Assembly: GCF_037892425.1 (NCBI RefSeq)
Contig: NZ_JBBKTT010000001.1
Location: forward strand, 1,054,001-1,118,000
Reading direction: 5' to 3'
Length of the DNA stretch: 64,000 nt
Source of the DNA: Lacibacter sp. H375
GTDB lineage: Bacteria; Bacteroidota; Bacteroidia; Chitinophagales; Chitinophagaceae
Position numbers and translations under genes: made by a program. Shown in pieces: positions 17,486-26,480 of the stretch (positions within the stretch are counted from its first letter, which is position 1; the number at the start of each line of letters is the position of its first letter). Below the pieces are notes generated by a model, which was not told where the DNA came from, searched no databases, and saw nothing but the letters and a program-made list of their open reading frames with translations.

Positions 17486-18478
17486 CTATAAAGAACCACC
17501 TTTTACAAGTATTGATTCAACGCAAACGTTTTCGGAAACTTCTTCCCCTTTTAAACGCCCCAGCATTTGAGAAAAAGAGAGTTTGCCAAGCTTGTAACCG
17601 CTCGTTTCAACATAGGTAATGACAGGGTTATACATGGTTGGAATAAAGCCATTGCTGATACTGATGACAGCAACATCTTCCGGAACTTTTAAATTCAGTT
17701 CATGAATTGCACGCATCACACCAATTAAAATAAGATCGCCCATGCAGAAAATAACATCAGGTGGGCTTGTTGATTGCAATGCTTTTAATGCAATTTCCTT
17801 TGAAGGTTCAGGTTGTTCAGGAAAATGAAGTGTTATGTTAGCAGAAGGGAGTTGTTGTTTGAATGTATCAACAAATGTTTTACTACGCACTTTTGAAATG
17901 CTGAGATGCGGGTGGCCAAACAATGCCAACACATTTTGTTTTTTCTTTTCAATGATAGCTTCAGCAGCAAGCCTTGCAGCATCAGCATCTGATAAACAAA
18001 CGGTATGAAAACCTTTTTCTTCCGGTACACGATCAAAAAATATCACCGGTATTTTCAGATCTTCCAGTTTATGAAAAGGTGCCATGTCATCTGTGGCAAT
18101 TGATACTGTTGCAAAAACACCCATTGCCATATTCTTGCGAAAGATGTTGAGATTAGCTGTTTCGATCTCTACATTATCTCTCGACTGCATGATCATTACA
18201 GAATAGCCAAACTTCCTGGCTTCATCTTCAACCGCAGCAATAAATGAATCGTAAAAAAAATTATCGATGGACGGGACAAGCAACCCCAGCACATTGCTTT
18301 GTCTTGTGCGCAATTGCACGGCATAACTGTTAGGTTCATACTCCATTGCCGCCGCCAGTTCTTTTACTTTAAGTTTTGTGGCAGCAGAAATATCCGGATG
18401 ATCTTTTAATGCACGTGATACAGTTGAGATACTGATACCAAGGGCTTCGGACAGTTTTTTTAGTGTACTTTGCTGCAT
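17486..18478 (-). CDS. LacI-family transcriptional regulator of the trehalase operon
   Basis: The N-terminal LacI helix-turn-helix is clear (TLKKLSEALGISISTVSRAL, then DHPDIS) with the hinge helix region YEPNSYAVQLR. The rest is a periplasmic-binding-protein-like sugar sensor domain ending LVKGGSL. It is first in the minus-strand operon with the MFS transporter and trehalase, so it probably senses a sugar and controls its own operon. It is a close paralogue of the LacI protein at 41122, sharing ISTVSRALKxHPDIS and YEPNxxAVxLR. No good copy of the TGCAAACGATTGCGA site is seen upstream (18479-18615), so its own operator is undefined. Confidence 0.92.
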   Translation of the reverse strand: MQQSTLKKLSEALGISISTVSRALKDHPDISAATKLKVKELAAAMEYEPNSYAVQLRTRQSNVLGLLVPSIDNFFYDSFIAAVEDEARKFGYSVMIMQSRDNVEIETANLNIFRKNMAMGVFATVSIATDDMAPFHKLEDLKIPVIFFDRVPEEKGFHTVCLSDADAARLAAEAIIEKKKQNVLALFGHPHLSISKVRSKTFVDTFKQQLPSANITLHFPEQPEPSKEIALKALQSTSPPDVIFCMGDLILIGVMRAIHELNLKVPEDVAVISISNGFIPTMYNPVITYVETSGYKLGKLSFSQMLGRLKGEEVSENVCVESILVKGGSL

Positions 18479-18615
18479 GCAATAATCTTTGGAATCGAAT
18501 TATTTTTAATCGTTAGTAGGTTAAAGATAATTTTTTTCTACATCCAGCAATCAAAAAGAAAAACAACCACAGAAACCATAGATCACTGCAGCACTATAAT
18601 TGTATTATATACTTT

Positions 18616-19752
18616 TTATTTTTCCGTTTGTGGTTGAAACGTGCGCCAGCTATGCCAAAACTCCTGGTAGGCTATAATTGGTTTTAAGTTTAGTGTTGTA
18701 TCAATACCAGTTCCATTTAATCTGAAGTGATTATTGCCAAGCGTTACAGTATCGTTGTTTAATAAAAACAAATCGTTGTACGAAGAGCGTTCGAATGCAA
18801 AAAAACTTTTATCATCTTTTGCAAGAAGCAGAAGAATAGCTGTTCGGTTAAATGTATCATGAATGATGCGTTCTTTTTTTAAACGATTCCAGTCATATGC
18901 TTTTGCTTTATTTCCAACTCGTATCCCAACAACCCATGATTTATCATTCCAGGAAAGACTATCTGTTCCTGTGAGTTTACTTTTACTTTTTCCGCTTTCA
19001 TATTTGTATGAAGTATCGTAATGTTTTATGAAGGAAGGATCTGCTTGCAGAATACTTGTTTGCGGATGCAACTCAATCCATTTATCTAATGACGTTTGTT
19101 TGCTCAGCAATTCAATCAAGTTAAAACCTTTTAATTCACCTGCGATTGCTTCACCCGTTGCCTGTCGCCACCAGCTTTTGGTTGTCTCATCTTCAAGCAT
19201 TGCATTGAAATGATCCATACCTACTAAACGAAACTGTTCATGTTTACCGTTGACCATTGGTTCAAACACTCGACCTGTTCTGCATACAGTACAATACGTT
19301 ACTAATATGGCTTTGCCTCCAACTGTATCCTGCAGATGATGATGATAACCGATGTATTGAACAGGATAAGCTTTTGCTTCTCCGTTTATTTCAATGCCGA
19401 TGATTAACCTGTTGCTGTCAACTTTATTATCAGCAGCATGTTTGAATACGATCTGTTTGGGTTGTTGAAACATTGCATCTGCTGCCATTTTAAAATTGGC
19501 CATATAGATGACGACTGCAGCCAATACCAACGGAATTGCCGGCACCCATTTTCTTTTCCATTTGCTTTTTACTAAACCAAGTAATAATAAACCTGCAAAT
19601 AATAATCTGAAATACCAGCGATAATTGTATAAAAAATAAGCAACATCAATACTGTTCATCCGCTGACTGCCGGGCATAGGCATAATGAAATACACATTGC
19701 ACACTTCAAACAAGATCAAACCAATAACAGCAAACCAAAAAAGCAATTTCAT
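18616..19752 (-). CDS. DUF3179 domain membrane protein
   Basis: Two or three N-terminal hydrophobic helices (about residues 1-90) anchor the protein. A DUF3179 domain follows, recognisable by GIEINGEAKAYPVQYIGYHH, VTYCTVCRTGRVF and MDHFNAMLEDE. The CTVC pair could bind metal or a disulphide. The function of DUF3179 is unknown. It is next to a haloperoxidase-like operon, but a strong minus-strand terminator (19771-19803) separates it from that operon, so it probably has its own transcription. Length (378 aa) is usual for the family. Confidence 0.85.
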   Translation of the reverse strand: MKLLFWFAVIGLILFEVCNVYFIMPMPGSQRMNSIDVAYFLYNYRWYFRLLFAGLLLLGLVKSKWKRKWVPAIPLVLAAVVIYMANFKMAADAMFQQPKQIVFKHAADNKVDSNRLIIGIEINGEAKAYPVQYIGYHHHLQDTVGGKAILVTYCTVCRTGRVFEPMVNGKHEQFRLVGMDHFNAMLEDETTKSWWRQATGEAIAGELKGFNLIELLSKQTSLDKWIELHPQTSILQADPSFIKHYDTSYKYESGKSKSKLTGTDSLSWNDKSWVVGIRVGNKAKAYDWNRLKKERIIHDTFNRTAILLLLAKDDKSFFAFERSSYNDLFLLNNDTVTLGNNHFRLNGTGIDTTLNLKPIIAYQEFWHSWRTFQPQTEK

Positions 19753-19770
19753 ATGATTTATTGTTGATTT

Positions 19771-19803
19771 AAAAAACAGCCTCCCCTGTTAAAACAGGGG
19801 AGG
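19771..19803 (-). terminator. Rho-independent terminator after the haloperoxidase-like operon
   Basis: An 11-bp GC-rich inverted repeat (CCTCCCCTGTT, 19780-19790, with 19793-19803) is followed on the minus strand by a TTTTTT run at 19771-19776. It lies 39 bp after the stop of the gene at 19842. Confidence 0.85.
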
Positions 19804-19841
19804 GACAATTTATACTACTGATTAAAAATAAATACTCGCTA

Positions 19842-21392
19842 TTAATTCGCTCCATCAAGATTTGCTCTTGAAATAGCGTAACCACCAATTACATTACCAC
19901 ATTTCAATCCTTCTTCACAATCACTTCTGTAGTGGATAGCACCATACAATCTTGAAAGCGATGCTTCTTTTGCCATATTCTCGTAAGCTGTTTTACGTGA
20001 CGGTATAATACGACCAAGAATTGTAGCAGCTGCTCCACTGAATGTAGAGTGACCACTTGTATAACTTGGAAAGTTCGGTAAGCCAGTCCATGTTTTTATT
20101 TCAGGATTTACTTGTGAAGGACGTGGATTGAAATAAAAAAACTTTGCATCCCAGCAAGCGATAGCAGCATCCATCATACTCATATTCAACAATGCCATGT
20201 TACGTGCCCAACGCACTTCGCTAAAACGTTGACCAATAAAATCATCAGCAGCTATTGCGTTCCAGTGACCCGGAGGTGTATGTGTTGCCAAACCATCGGC
20301 CCAGTAATGCACAGTAGCCAGTTGTTCTCTTGTTGCATTTTTACTGTAATGCAATACTTCAGCCACTTCCTGTTTAAATTTTTCTGATTTAGTTGACGGT
20401 GGTGGTCCGGGACGAATACTTGTTACCATCGTTAGCGAATCGAATAACCATGTTCGCACACGACCGAACAATGGTAACATGGGTGGACGCTTTGGTGACT
20501 CCATACTTATCCATGGTGTTTCACCTGTTGCTGCTGTTTGCGTTTCCATTTGTTGCCACAATGCTGCGTTACCAACTGCTGCACCGGCTCTGTCGCCTCT
20601 TGCTCGTGTAACAAATTTTTGAGCAACCAGTCTTCCTAATGCTTCACCCGCTTCAATATCACTCCGCACATTCATGCCTGCCATGATTCTTGCATTCTTA
20701 TGTTCAGTTGCGAGTTGTTGAATAGCGGCCTGCTCGCCCGGGAAAAATAGTTTCAGCATTTCAATCATCACACCAACAACTACTGCATCTTCACTTGGGT
20801 AAGATGGCAGATCAGTTTGCGGCAGCAACGTTGTAATGGTATTGTTGATCTTATAAGGCGCTAAACGATTATATAATTTCTTATAATGCCATGCTGCTAC
20901 CAATGCATCATATTGTGCAGCGCTTACATATGCATATGCACGTGATGCATACGGTGGGTTGGCAAACGGGAATTGCGGATTATTAAATGGATTGTTTGCA
21001 TCAGGAACAGGATACGTGCCATCGGGATTTTGAAACGGCGGCAAGTTATATTTTGCAACAAGTCCACGCATAATTTCATTCCAGCGTAATACTGCGCCTG
21101 CACCCCAATAGTTCAAGCGTTCCTTCTGCGCACCTGTAATTGATTTCTGGTAGCTTTTAATCTCGTTGATCTCGGCTGTGTAACCGGGGCCGCTTGCTGC
21201 ACCGGGTGCGGCTACGGCAAATTCATTGGGAGCTGTAAGCAACACAGGTTTCCATGTGCCTGCGTCAATATCAATGTTTGCAGGGTTTAACGCTGCAGTA
21301 GTTTTGGTTCGTTCTGTAATTTCTTTACTGCACGATACTGCTGTAACACATAGCAGTACCACAGCAGTAATTTGTTTTATGTTGATGTACAT
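19842..21392 (-). CDS. Vanadium-dependent haloperoxidase/PAP2-like lipoprotein (first of two)
   Basis: This lipoprotein (VTAVSC) carries the three active-site blocks of the vanadium haloperoxidase/acid phosphatase superfamily: KFFYFNPRP (K-x6-RP), SYTSGHS and SRLYGAIHYRSD. These residues bind vanadate or phosphate. The enzyme could halogenate or oxidise with H2O2, or act as a phosphatase; sequence alone does not choose. At 516 aa it is longer than its partner at 23554. It is the last gene of a minus-strand group 24882-19842 with two beta-barrel proteins between the two superfamily members, suggesting a common periplasmic or surface task. Confidence 0.88.
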   Translation of the reverse strand: MYINIKQITAVVLLCVTAVSCSKEITERTKTTAALNPANIDIDAGTWKPVLLTAPNEFAVAAPGAASGPGYTAEINEIKSYQKSITGAQKERLNYWGAGAVLRWNEIMRGLVAKYNLPPFQNPDGTYPVPDANNPFNNPQFPFANPPYASRAYAYVSAAQYDALVAAWHYKKLYNRLAPYKINNTITTLLPQTDLPSYPSEDAVVVGVMIEMLKLFFPGEQAAIQQLATEHKNARIMAGMNVRSDIEAGEALGRLVAQKFVTRARGDRAGAAVGNAALWQQMETQTAATGETPWISMESPKRPPMLPLFGRVRTWLFDSLTMVTSIRPGPPPSTKSEKFKQEVAEVLHYSKNATREQLATVHYWADGLATHTPPGHWNAIAADDFIGQRFSEVRWARNMALLNMSMMDAAIACWDAKFFYFNPRPSQVNPEIKTWTGLPNFPSYTSGHSTFSGAAATILGRIIPSRKTAYENMAKEASLSRLYGAIHYRSDCEEGLKCGNVIGGYAISRANLDGAN

Positions 21393-21416
21393 AATTTCGT
21401 TTTTTCTTGTGTTAGA

Positions 21417-22361
21417 TCAATTTGTGCCTTGTTTGTTCTTTTTCTCTTTTTTATTGAGATCGAAGACATAAAACACAGCTCCGTTTACATTGAAGCTTTG
21501 TCCCATGTTTCTTCCGGCAATTACCTGGCTGGCTCCTCCTGTTAAAGAAAGCTGTGGCGTATTGCGAAAAACAAATTTGAAGTTTGCACCAAGTGAAGTG
21601 GCATTCATACGATTGCTGATAAAAGGCATGTTATTTTGCGTGATATCAAAACCGCCCTTTGTTGTCCAGTTATTTAATACCGCTTCTGCAATGATCCACT
21701 GTGTGCGGTAACCTGCACGAATATTGTAACTGGTTGCATTCGGCATGTTCACTTCGTTCGAAAGAATAAATTGATCAGTGTAATACGAATCACGATCGAG
21801 CGTAACGTTACTTCTGTACACATAGGTTGCAGATGCTGTGGCAAACCATTTATTATCGTAGTAGTAATCCAGCATCAGTCTTGCCATTGCTGTTTTACTT
21901 TGCAAACCGATCGATAATGGTAAAAGATCGGCTGTGTAATTACTAAGTGGAATAGACCCACCCAACATACCAATGAGTGCAATACGATTATTAAAGACCT
22001 TTTTGTTGATGGCACGGTATTTCAACATGAGGCTGAGATCCTGCATGCCTCGTTGGCCTCTTAATGTTCCCGCACTTGCTTTAGTAACAACATACGGTAC
22101 ATTAAACAACACATTCAGTTTATTGGAAACGCCGTAGTTGCCCATTACGGCAAACATTTGTGTTGATACTGTTCCAAGATTGAGGTTCTCTCTTTTTTTG
22201 GTTCCCTCCCAGTATTCCTTCCAACTGCTGTAGGAATAACCGGGGCCAACACAAAAAGCATTCTTCTCCATCATGATGGCATCAAGATCTGTTTGGGCCG
22301 ATGAGTATTTTGCTGCAACGCATAGCAACATTATCCACACCGTTTTAATAGTCAATTTCAT
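21417..22361 (-). CDS. Outer-membrane beta-barrel protein (transporter/porin-like)
   Basis: The 314-residue protein has a signal peptide ending CAAKYSSAQ and many alternating amphipathic strands (for example KWFATASATYVYRSNV, SLGANFKFVF), as in Bacteroidota transporter-like beta-barrels. It contains a short Lys-rich C-terminal tail after the last strand (NKKEKKNKQGTN), which is unusual because barrels normally end on an aromatic residue. It sits between a second barrel protein and a haloperoxidase-like gene with gaps of 39 and 24 bp. Function is unknown; it may pass the substrate or product of the neighbouring enzymes. Confidence 0.75.
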   Translation of the reverse strand: MKLTIKTVWIMLLCVAAKYSSAQTDLDAIMMEKNAFCVGPGYSYSSWKEYWEGTKKRENLNLGTVSTQMFAVMGNYGVSNKLNVLFNVPYVVTKASAGTLRGQRGMQDLSLMLKYRAINKKVFNNRIALIGMLGGSIPLSNYTADLLPLSIGLQSKTAMARLMLDYYYDNKWFATASATYVYRSNVTLDRDSYYTDQFILSNEVNMPNATSYNIRAGYRTQWIIAEAVLNNWTTKGGFDITQNNMPFISNRMNATSLGANFKFVFRNTPQLSLTGGASQVIAGRNMGQSFNVNGAVFYVFDLNKKEKKNKQGTN

Positions 22362-22400
22362 TTGATGATTGTTTTATACGAACTATAGATTTTCTGATAA

Positions 22401-23507
22401 TTAGAATTTTACTGTACAGCCAAGGTTAATTGAATAATCAGCAAAAGCAGCGTCGCCTTGTGCAAATACGCCTGTAATTTTTGTACGCTGTTTATCGGCA
22501 TAGCTCTGTGTGCGGTTTTTGCTGAACCAGTATGGAACAGTTGCAAACAGACTTACTTTTTTAAATTGATAAGCAACGCCTGGCTCTACACCAAAAATGC
22601 GACCCGGACGACGGAAACCGCTGCTGCCTCCAATGATATCTTCTGATGGAACTACTTCTAAACGAACACCGGCAGATGCAGAGAATGCACCAGCCATCAG
22701 GTTCAACCCGCCACGTAACATGTATTGATCGGGCACACTCATAACACTGCTGCCATACAAAATATTTGTAGCAGAAGTTGTTCCGCCTCTTGCAGTTGAT
22801 ACCCCATTATGTTCACGTGGGTTACTCAAATAATAGAAATTTCCATAAGCACTCAACGCTTTTGTGAATACATAATAACCATTCAACTCCAATGAAATAC
22901 CGGTACCACCATCACCCAACTGGATCGATTGATCAACCGGACCTAACACTTTTGTAGAATCATTTTTCCAGAAGAAATCGTTGTAACGGTAATCACCTGT
23001 AGGAAGTTTTAATCCCAATCCCACCTGGATATTTCCTCTTTTGCTTTTCATTGGATCAAGCATCCAACGGTAAGCAGTAATACGGATATCACCCATGCCG
23101 AACGTTGTTGTTTCTCTTCTTGCATTGGGATTTGTGCTGCTGTTACCATAATGCTCATACATTGATGAACGACGATTGGAAATAAGTGGCATGTTTACAG
23201 CAAGCGACATGCGTTTGTTGAGTTTACGTACCAAGGTGAAATCAAGTGCATGTTGCCAGTTACGCACATCTGTTCCTTCTTCAACACGCTGTTTTTGTTC
23301 TTCTGTTCCAACAAAATGACGGAAGGAATGAAAATAACGGTAACCCGTTGTTAATTGCCATTTGTGATTGTCTTCTCCATCGGCATGGCTCACCGTGCAC
23401 ATTGCTCCATTGCTGCGTACAGCAACGCAACCTTGTGCAGCAACATCATTCATCATAAAAGAAACGAATGCCGTAAGCATCAATTGTAATACAAGTATTT
23501 TTTTCAT
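22401..23507 (-). CDS. Outer-membrane beta-barrel protein with Cys-containing N-terminus
   Basis: A signal peptide (ends NDVAAQ) precedes a segment with two Cys residues (GCVAVRSNGAMC) and then a beta-barrel of about 330 residues ending GCTVKF, with the terminal Phe typical of outer-membrane proteins. Strand patterns such as WQLTTGYRYFHSF, GNIQVGLGLKLPTGDY and YFVFTKALSAYGNFYYL support the barrel. It lies 46 bp after the second haloperoxidase-like gene. The two barrels here are not clear copies of each other. The Cys pair might bind a cofactor or form a disulphide. Confidence 0.75.
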   Translation of the reverse strand: MKKILVLQLMLTAFVSFMMNDVAAQGCVAVRSNGAMCTVSHADGEDNHKWQLTTGYRYFHSFRHFVGTEEQKQRVEEGTDVRNWQHALDFTLVRKLNKRMSLAVNMPLISNRRSSMYEHYGNSSTNPNARRETTTFGMGDIRITAYRWMLDPMKSKRGNIQVGLGLKLPTGDYRYNDFFWKNDSTKVLGPVDQSIQLGDGGTGISLELNGYYVFTKALSAYGNFYYLSNPREHNGVSTARGGTTSATNILYGSSVMSVPDQYMLRGGLNLMAGAFSASAGVRLEVVPSEDIIGGSSGFRRPGRIFGVEPGVAYQFKKVSLFATVPYWFSKNRTQSYADKQRTKITGVFAQGDAAFADYSINLGCTVKF

Positions 23508-23553
23508 TTCAATAATAGTTTGGTTGTTGATTGTAATCGATCAGGTGTTTCCT

Positions 23554-24882
23554 TTAGTTAGCTCTTAATTTGATCCTTTGCACGATCAGTTCTCCCAATT
23601 GCCGGCCTGCCTTTAATCCTTCTTCATTATCGAAACGATAGTGAATGCCGCCATACAATCTCGACATAGAAGCTTCAGCCGCTGCCGCACGGAATGATTT
23701 GATTTCCCTGTTCGCAATACCAAACTCCAGTAATGAAGTATCAGTAAAGGAAAGTTGATCACCAAACCAAGATGTCATTGTTTCTGCAGCTGCTGCAGAA
23801 TTAGTGGCATGTCCACTTACATAAGAAGGGAACGGAGGTGTTTGAATATAAGGGCGCCATTCCTGGTCAACATATTTATTGATCGCTGTTTCAGGACGTA
23901 CATAATTGCTCTTGTATTTTTCTTCCCATCCACGAATGAATGCATCAAAAAATGCGATGGAGGTAATGGCGTATGCCCCAACAGTTGAATTAAAATCAGC
24001 CTTTGCTGTTTTTGCTGCAATACCTACAATATTTAACCAATGCCCCGGAGGTGAAAACTTTTTGGTAGCAAACATTACATGTCCGCTCACATTCATCTTA
24101 AACGGATTATCGTCCCAGAAATCAGCAATATGTTTTTGTTCATCCGTTAAACTATCGCCCACATTTTTTACTTCCATCATTGCCTTATAGTAAGCACTGT
24201 TTTTATTTGTAACGTCAAATACCGGTGGGCGTGGAATTTCAAACTGCGAAGAACTGTCTAACACCATTGGGCGAATTTTTCCCCAATGTGGTTCCACTGC
24301 AGTTGCATACATAGGTGGTGTAGGTAACCAACGGCCATTTTCTTCACGCACGGTGAATTTTTCTGCGCCACGTGTTGCAGCGTAATTGTCGCCTTTGCTC
24401 CATTTGAGTATAGAGGCAACGATCGTATCAGAAAAAGCAATTGTATTCTCTAACATGTCTGATGGCATACCTGCTGAATCAGCATTTGCTTTCAGTTCAT
24501 TGTAATACTCCATCATGCTTCCTTCAGGAAACGTAACAGCATTACCAACTTTTGTAAATGCAAGCAATGCAGCTAAAGAAAAATCAATAGGTGCTTTTGT
24601 TGTATCAGGTTTCGGCATTGGCGGCATGTGTTTAATTTGCCCACTCATGCTTCTGTAATTCTTATCGCCTGCTGCAACACATTCGTATGCTGCAATATTT
24701 GCATACACATAATTACGTGCAGCGATCATTGGCGGAAAATTATTTTCCAATACAACATTGTTGAGTTTCTTCACTGTTCTGCTGTATAAAAAAGGATCAT
24801 TGGTATATGCCTTATAGTCTCCGTTGGGTTTGCATGCAATCATAAAAACTGCAACGATTGCTGCGAATACAATTTGTTTCAT
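23554..24882 (-). CDS. Vanadium-dependent haloperoxidase/PAP2-like lipoprotein (second of two)
   Basis: This 442-residue lipoprotein (FMIAC) carries KYKSNYVRP (K-x6-RP), SYVSGHA and SRLYGGIHYRFD, the same vanadate/phosphate pocket as the gene at 19842. The two proteins are related mainly in this C-terminal half. It is first in the four-gene group, so the promoter should lie in 24883-25090, where a 16-bp inverted repeat and a palindrome are found. Haloperoxidase and phosphatase activities are both possible. Confidence 0.87.
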   Translation of the reverse strand: MKQIVFAAIVAVFMIACKPNGDYKAYTNDPFLYSRTVKKLNNVVLENNFPPMIAARNYVYANIAAYECVAAGDKNYRSMSGQIKHMPPMPKPDTTKAPIDFSLAALLAFTKVGNAVTFPEGSMMEYYNELKANADSAGMPSDMLENTIAFSDTIVASILKWSKGDNYAATRGAEKFTVREENGRWLPTPPMYATAVEPHWGKIRPMVLDSSSQFEIPRPPVFDVTNKNSAYYKAMMEVKNVGDSLTDEQKHIADFWDDNPFKMNVSGHVMFATKKFSPPGHWLNIVGIAAKTAKADFNSTVGAYAITSIAFFDAFIRGWEEKYKSNYVRPETAINKYVDQEWRPYIQTPPFPSYVSGHATNSAAAAETMTSWFGDQLSFTDTSLLEFGIANREIKSFRAAAAEASMSRLYGGIHYRFDNEEGLKAGRQLGELIVQRIKLRAN

Positions 24883-24898
24883 CTTCTGGTCTTATTTT

Positions 24899-24919
24899 TT
24901 TGTAACGGTCTTTAGCACG
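24899..24919. repeat. Intergenic 21-bp motif, also found at 45641-45661
   Basis: This 21-bp stretch ends in CTTTAGCACG and begins with TTTGTA. It matches 45641-45661 in 18 of 21 positions. Both copies are intergenic and on the same strand. The copy here is followed by a small hairpin (CTATGC/GCATAG). Confidence 0.4.
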
Positions 24920-24968
24920 CTATGCTGCTGCATAGGCGACGCTCCTTTCAAATGTGGAATGCTGTTGA

Positions 24969-25088
24969 GCTTTGTTACTCATTTTATTAATGCGCCTGTA
25001 AGTGTGCGGAAACATACCCCCTCAAGGTGTTATAACACATTACAAATTAATTATTCAATAAACATGAAAAGGAAATGAGTAACAAAGC
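24969..25088. repeat. 120-bp intergenic segment bounded by a perfect 16-bp inverted repeat
   Basis: GCTTTGTTACTCATTT at 24969-24984 is repeated exactly as its reverse complement at 25073-25088. Inside is a 12-bp palindrome GTGTTATAACAC (25027-25038). The segment lies between the haloperoxidase-like operon (start 24882) and the stop of the gene at 25091. No target duplication is seen. It could be a miniature mobile element, a long hairpin or paired regulatory sites. Confidence 0.6.
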
Positions 25089-25090
25089 AA

Positions 25091-25657
25091 TTATGCTGTT
25101 ACTTCCGGAGGCTGTTCTGCTGTTAAAATGAACGCAGATAGTGTAGTTGCTGAAAAGGTATGGTTGAATGGTTGACGCAGTTTGTCCAATACATCGAGCG
25201 ACCAATGGCTTAACTGCTCACAATAGTCAAATGAAAAAGCTTTGTACGAGGGTGCAGGATGCTTACCTGATTTTTGTTCCTGCTGATTTTGCAGATCGTT
25301 TACAAGCTTAAAGAAATTTTCCCGTGCGTTTACCAAACGGGCTTTGTTTTCATCGGGAATACATTTATAAATCATTTCCCCGCCTTCAAGTTTGCGCTCT
25401 ACATATTTGTAATGCATTCCGTTGATGGTGATTTCGCCGCTTACACGTTCAAAATCTTTCCAATCGGTTTGATAAGGCAAGCTTACAGGTGCACGCACTT
25501 CAATCAATGCAGTTGCATCGTATTCTTTGTTATCAAGTTTTTGTTCGAAATGTGTATCGGCTTTTTGCTGTACATAATCCATAACAACCCGGTAACCAAA
25601 CCAGTTGAACAGAAGTATAGTGAGGAAGAATATGGAAGCAATTATTCTCAACAGCAA
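25091..25657 (-). CDS. Single-pass membrane protein of unknown function
   Basis: The 188-residue protein has one N-terminal helix (IIASIFFLTILLFNWFGYRVV) and a soluble, probably periplasmic domain with EVRAPVSLPYQTDWKDFERVSG and MHYKYVERKLEGGEMIYKC. I do not recognise the family. It follows the HAD-family gene by 15 bp and is probably cotranscribed with it. The C-terminal tail (FILTAEQPPEVTA) is proline-rich. Its reading frame has good codon use and a clear helix, so it is very likely real. Confidence 0.7.
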   Translation of the reverse strand: MLLRIIASIFFLTILLFNWFGYRVVMDYVQQKADTHFEQKLDNKEYDATALIEVRAPVSLPYQTDWKDFERVSGEITINGMHYKYVERKLEGGEMIYKCIPDENKARLVNARENFFKLVNDLQNQQEQKSGKHPAPSYKAFSFDYCEQLSHWSLDVLDKLRQPFNHTFSATTLSAFILTAEQPPEVTA

Positions 25658-25672
25658 TTCATTTTTGGCCCT

Positions 25673-26329
25673 TTAAAGATAAAGGAAATCCTTTACCTGC
25701 AAAGCATTTAACGACGGAACAATTTTTAAAATATTATCGTACTCTTCGAAATCGTTTGCAGAATAATGCCCCGTGATGGCAACTGCTTTCATCCCTGCTT
25801 TCTGGGCAGCTTCCACACCTTTCGGCGCATCTTCAAACACAATGCAATGCCCGGGCGGGGTTTGCAACGCCTCGGCAAGTTTCAACCATGTTTCAGGATG
25901 CGGCTTGCTCAATTGCACATCATCCGCACCAACAATTCCGGTGAAGTAAGAGCGTAGCTGCAGCTGATCTAATGCAAAATCAATATTGGCCTGGTTACTG
26001 GCGGTACCAATACCCATTGGAATATTTTGCAGAAGTGCTTCGTCTAAAAATTCTCTTGTTCCTTCCAGCACCGTTATTTGTTTGCCATATAGTTGACGAT
26101 AGCGTTCCTCTTTTGCATCAACAATTGCTTTGGCTTCTTCTTCAGTGAATGTTCGACCGGGGATGAGGCGGTTCATTAGCTCGGCACCATTGCCGTATAA
26201 TTCATTCATCAATGCTGCGCCTTCCAGTGGACTACCCATTTCCTGTACAACCATCTGCCATGTTTTAAAATGCCAGGGCATGGTATCGATAAGTGTACCG
26301 TCGAGATCGAAGAGAAAGGCTTTGTTCAT
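25673..26329 (-). CDS. HAD-family phosphatase/phosphomutase, beta-phosphoglucomutase-like
   Basis: The 218-residue protein has the HAD nucleophile motif FDLDGTLIDT (Asp8, Asp10), a helical cap domain (about 18-85), GTASNQ as motif II, a Lys in KPHPETW (motif III) and FEDAPKG (motif IV). The layout is that of the beta-phosphoglucomutase/sugar-phosphatase subfamily. A beta-PGM beside GH65 often handles beta-glucose 1-phosphate from a phosphorylase, but the GH65 protein next door looks like an exported hydrolase, so this role is doubtful and a general sugar-phosphate phosphatase is equally possible. Confidence 0.82.
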   Translation of the reverse strand: MNKAFLFDLDGTLIDTMPWHFKTWQMVVQEMGSPLEGAALMNELYGNGAELMNRLIPGRTFTEEEAKAIVDAKEERYRQLYGKQITVLEGTREFLDEALLQNIPMGIGTASNQANIDFALDQLQLRSYFTGIVGADDVQLSKPHPETWLKLAEALQTPPGHCIVFEDAPKGVEAAQKAGMKAVAITGHYSANDFEEYDNILKIVPSLNALQVKDFLYL

Positions 26330-26480
26330 ACTGCAAAAATAAAGCTGTTGGCTTTTCTGTTGTAGCGCTGTTGTCTTTTTGTAATTAACCTTTGTCGTAG
26401 AGATTTCTCCTTCGTCGAAATGACGGAACTCCGAAATATTTATCCACTTTATGTAATCAAGTTCTATAAAATGACATCCA

